Below, piece after piece: positions 61,910 through 64,000 of a DNA stretch of 64,000 bases; position 1 is the first letter of the stretch, and each line of letters begins with the position of its first letter. Origin of the DNA: Lachnospiraceae bacterium (GTDB taxonomy: Bacteria > Bacillota_A > Clostridia > Lachnospirales > Lachnospiraceae); NCBI GenBank assembly GCA_009911175.1, contig QXWX01000024.1, positions 1-64,000 of the forward strand, written 5' to 3'. The notes beneath the pieces were generated by a model. That model did not search any database. It was not told the origin of the DNA and saw only the letters and a list, made by a program, of their open reading frames with translations. The position numbers and the translations under genes were made by a program.

Positions 61910-63025
61910 ATGGAACATTATAAGGTGATCAGTGAAATGGATGGCACATTGCAGTGCTACTATATCTGCGAGACAGAGACACTGGAGATGGTTCTGGAAC
62001 CCTCCCGGTATCTGATGCATAAAACAATGTCCAATAAATCGCCAAACACAGTCCGCCGGAATGCCTATTCGCTGGCGGCTTATCTGGAATATCTTAGGAT
62101 CGAGAACAAGACGGCTGACCAGGTCACCGCAATGGAATATGAGGAACAGAGCAGCCATTTTGTCAACTTCCTGCATTGGCTGAAGGATGGAAATCATCGG
62201 GAAATAGAAGAGCATAAGATTCCGAACAATGGAACCTGCAACGCATATTTAAAGGATGTGTTCAGGTTCTATCTTTTTATGGAAATGCAGGGCAAGTATG
62301 AAAGCCTGAAAGTCCTTTATTATGATTCTTTTACTACCCTCAACAGCGCAGGAGCCAAACGGAGGCTGCGGTACCGGGCATTCAAAGGCTATCTGAAGGA
62401 AGAGGAACGGAAAGTCCGGGCGGCAGAGCAGAATGAGATATTGACGTTACTGAAAGCCTGTACGAACTGCCGGGATCAATTATTGATCCTGCTGGCGGCG
62501 GAGACGGGCTACCGGATCGGGGAAATCCTTGGGATCGATTATACGAAAGATATTGATTTCAAAAACCATACCATACGGATTTATTTCCGGGATGACAATG
62601 AAAACGGAGCCAGGGCGAAGAATGCAGAATACCGGAGGGCGAAGGTCAGCAAGGAAACCTTTGAGTTTTTGATGTATTATCTGGCGGAGTACCGGAAACT
62701 GCTCCAGAGCCAGCAGCTTCTGTTTATCAATATTGCTGGGGACGATGCCGGGAAAGCCTTGGATGTAGATGCGGTATACAGCATGTTCCGGAGGATGGAG
62801 CATAAGACCGGGATCAAGGTCACGCCACATATGCTGCGGAGATATTTTGCAGTCATGAGGCGGAAGGCCGGGTGGAGGCTGGAAATGATCAGTGAGGCGC
62901 TTGGACATAAGCATTTAGAAACCACGATAAAATATTTGAACATTGTAGATGACGAACTGCTGGAGGCCAGCGATGCGTATTATGCGAAGCATTCGGCACT
63001 CTACAATGTGCAGCAGTTATTGTAA
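61910..63025 (+). CDS. tnpA: Tyrosine recombinase, Tn554 TnpA-like
   Basis: A 371-aa integrase. The N-terminal SAM-like DNA-binding domain covers about residues 30-160 (SPNTVRRNAYSLAAYLEYL). The catalytic domain has arginine I in AAETGYRIGEILG, the H-x-x-R box in VTPHMLRRYFAVM, the second histidine in ALGHKHLETTIKY and the tyrosine near its end. Length and the immediately following second recombinase-like gene match TnpA of Tn554-type elements. GGAAGGAGGG precedes ATG 61910. It probably drives excision and integration of the element. Confidence 0.85.
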   Translation: MEHYKVISEMDGTLQCYYICETETLEMVLEPSRYLMHKTMSNKSPNTVRRNAYSLAAYLEYLRIENKTADQVTAMEYEEQSSHFVNFLHWLKDGNHREIEEHKIPNNGTCNAYLKDVFRFYLFMEMQGKYESLKVLYYDSFTTLNSAGAKRRLRYRAFKGYLKEEERKVRAAEQNEILTLLKACTNCRDQLLILLAAETGYRIGEILGIDYTKDIDFKNHTIRIYFRDDNENGARAKNAEYRRAKVSKETFEFLMYYLAEYRKLLQSQQLLFINIAGDDAGKALDVDAVYSMFRRMEHKTGIKVTPHMLRRYFAVMRRKAGWRLEMISEALGHKHLETTIKYLNIVDDELLEASDAYYAKHSALYNVQQLL

Positions 63026-63040
63026 CAGGAGGTGGTGGAC

Positions 63041-64000
63041 ATGCCCGCCTATGCGTTTAGGGTGGCGGAACCCCAGGAAAACCGGGAAGAATTGGAGCGG
63101 CAGCTTACACAGGAGGTTCGGGAATGTACGGAAGTTAGGATTACAGAAAGGAACCATGTAAAAAGATTTTTGATGAAATATGGTGTGTGGCAGTTGTCGG
63201 AGATGGATTATACATTACGCGTCATGTTTGAAAAATATTTGAAAGAGAGTCAAATATCGGTGTCTGCTTTGTCTTGCCTGCATGCATTTGATCAGATGAA
63301 GATTCATGCTATGCGGGAGGAAATGCAGACCATAACAGGACGTAGAAAATATGAGTTGAAATATGAAAACCGTGTGTTGTATCTGCCCTATTATCCAAAG
63401 CTGGAGGTCGCGAATTTATTTGCTAAAGCCAGGGATAAAAGTAATCTGGTATGGGATTTTACAAAAAAGTATGAGAGAAATCTGAAACAGCAGATATTTC
63501 AATGCCTGAACCGTATAGTGACGATAAATTCTACATGGGAAAGGAAAGAGAAACTGACAGCATTGCAGTACCTGTATGAATATTGCGGGCAAATGGGAAT
63601 TGTTGATCTGGAATCGCTTACCCTGAAGCAGGAGGCTGAATTTGTAGAATACCTGCCGCCGGGAATATCTGGTAAAAGGCTGAAAAGGTGGATTGTAATT
63701 ATAGAATTATGTCGGAAAACCCTGTTTCTGCAAGCTGACCAGATACACTGGCACGCACAGGTATGGTATCTGGAACGATTTCATTTTTCGAGGGAAAGAG
63801 TAAACCCCAGCCAAATGGTGGAGAGAATATCATTTCTGGAAATCAATCAGGAAGATAACAAAACATATCTGAAAAAATATATGCGTTACGCTTTGGGGAT
63901 TACGGATATGGCTCTAAGCAGTATACGGAACAGATTCCTTGAAATCCGGAACCTGCTTCAGACATTTGATGGGGAAGATAAAAGTATATGTGAGCTTCCG
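63041..64000 (+). CDS. tnpB: Tn554 TnpB-like recombinase, partial at window edge
   Basis: An open frame of 320 codons from ATG 63041 to the window end with no stop; GGAGGTGG lies 5 to 9 nt upstream and 15 nt after the tnpA-like stop. The visible part (for example VCR-free N-terminus MPAYAFRVAEPQENREE, then WDFTKKYERNLKQQIFQCLNRI and ALQYLYEYCGQMG) is a long helical, SAM-like DNA-binding region, as in TnpB of Tn554 (about 630 aa), whose catalytic domain lies in the C-terminal half. The catalytic motifs fall outside the window, so the call rests on order, length and layout. Confidence 0.65.
   Translation, partial: MPAYAFRVAEPQENREELERQLTQEVRECTEVRITERNHVKRFLMKYGVWQLSEMDYTLRVMFEKYLKESQISVSALSCLHAFDQMKIHAMREEMQTITGRRKYELKYENRVLYLPYYPKLEVANLFAKARDKSNLVWDFTKKYERNLKQQIFQCLNRIVTINSTWERKEKLTALQYLYEYCGQMGIVDLESLTLKQEAEFVEYLPPGISGKRLKRWIVIIELCRKTLFLQADQIHWHAQVWYLERFHFSRERVNPSQMVERISFLEINQEDNKTYLKKYMRYALGITDMALSSIRNRFLEIRNLLQTFDGEDKSICELP

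Larger units (their letters stand above)
9391..64000. mobile_element. Large integrative conjugative element, right end outside window
   Basis: The left end is placed at about 9390 because a conserved ABC ATPase frame is lost there, right after the codon for the Walker B aspartate. Inside are a MOBP-type relaxase with MobC, a VirD4/TraG coupling protein, VirB4, PrgI (VirB3-like), TrbL/VirB6-like, Maff2 (VirB2-like) and a lysozyme/CHAP hydrolase, that is, a full type IV secretion set. It also has partition genes and a tandem tyrosine-recombinase pair at the right. At least 54.6 kb is visible. No second junction or target duplication can be assessed, and the boundary could be off by a few bases. 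Confidence 0.85.

Overview
The window reads as a gut Firmicute, most likely a Lachnospiraceae (Clostridium cluster XIVa). This is inferred from purine-rich Shine-Dalgarno sites, frequent TTG/GTG starts, GH94 phosphorylases and gene families typical of Lachnospiraceae conjugative elements (Maff2, PrgI, PcfB, DUF4314, DUF6674). No rRNA or tRNA gene was seen.

Host chromosome (1 to about 9390). Two GH94 glycoside phosphorylases (laminaribiose-phosphorylase-like and chitobiose-phosphorylase-like) are separated by an extragenic inverted-repeat element. A convergent AraC-type regulator follows. Next come an OmpR-type response regulator, an overlapping small histidine kinase and the 5' part of an ABC transporter ATPase, an arrangement resembling Bce-type peptide detoxification modules. 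The ATPase reading frame breaks off at the Walker B aspartate.

Integrative conjugative element (about 9391 to beyond 64000). The ATPase is interrupted there by a large element whose right end lies outside the window. From 9694 to 49324 almost every gene is on the + strand. In order these are: an actin-type partition pair (parM/parR-like) and a tandem ribbon-helix-helix protein; a hairpin cluster; a C5-cytosine methyltransferase; an amidoligase and gamma-glutamylcyclotransferase pair; a cell-wall adhesin; a S-adenosylmethionine synthetase; a TOPRIM primase-like protein; a second DNA methyltransferase; a 43-bp tandem repeat array; MobC and a MOBP-type relaxase; PcfB and an ArdC-like protein; a giant 2125-residue multi-CnaB adhesin; and the mating-channel genes (VirD4/TraG, Maff2, TrbL/VirB6-like, PrgI, VirB4, DUF6674, and a lysozyme-like/CHAP hydrolase).

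Cargo island (about 49325 to 57650). This AT-rich segment differs in composition from the rest of the element. It holds a complete agr-type quorum-sensing locus: agrC and agrA on the minus strand, bracketed by inverted copies of a roughly 184-bp MITE-like element, then a divergent XRE regulator and agrD-agrB on the plus strand. Beside it lies a lactococcin-972-type bacteriocin operon (bacteriocin, 710-aa membrane protein, ABC ATPase, and an unlisted 45-aa membrane peptide). Quorum control of the bacteriocin is a plausible inference, not shown by the sequence.

Right part (57.8 to 64 kb). A sigma-like regulator, degenerate sequence, a DUF3846 protein and a DinG/XPD-type helicase lead to two tandem tyrosine-recombinase-type genes arranged like tnpA-tnpB of Tn554. 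The second is cut by the window edge. This suggests a conjugative element that uses a Tn554-like recombination module and targets a conserved stretch of an ABC ATPase gene.
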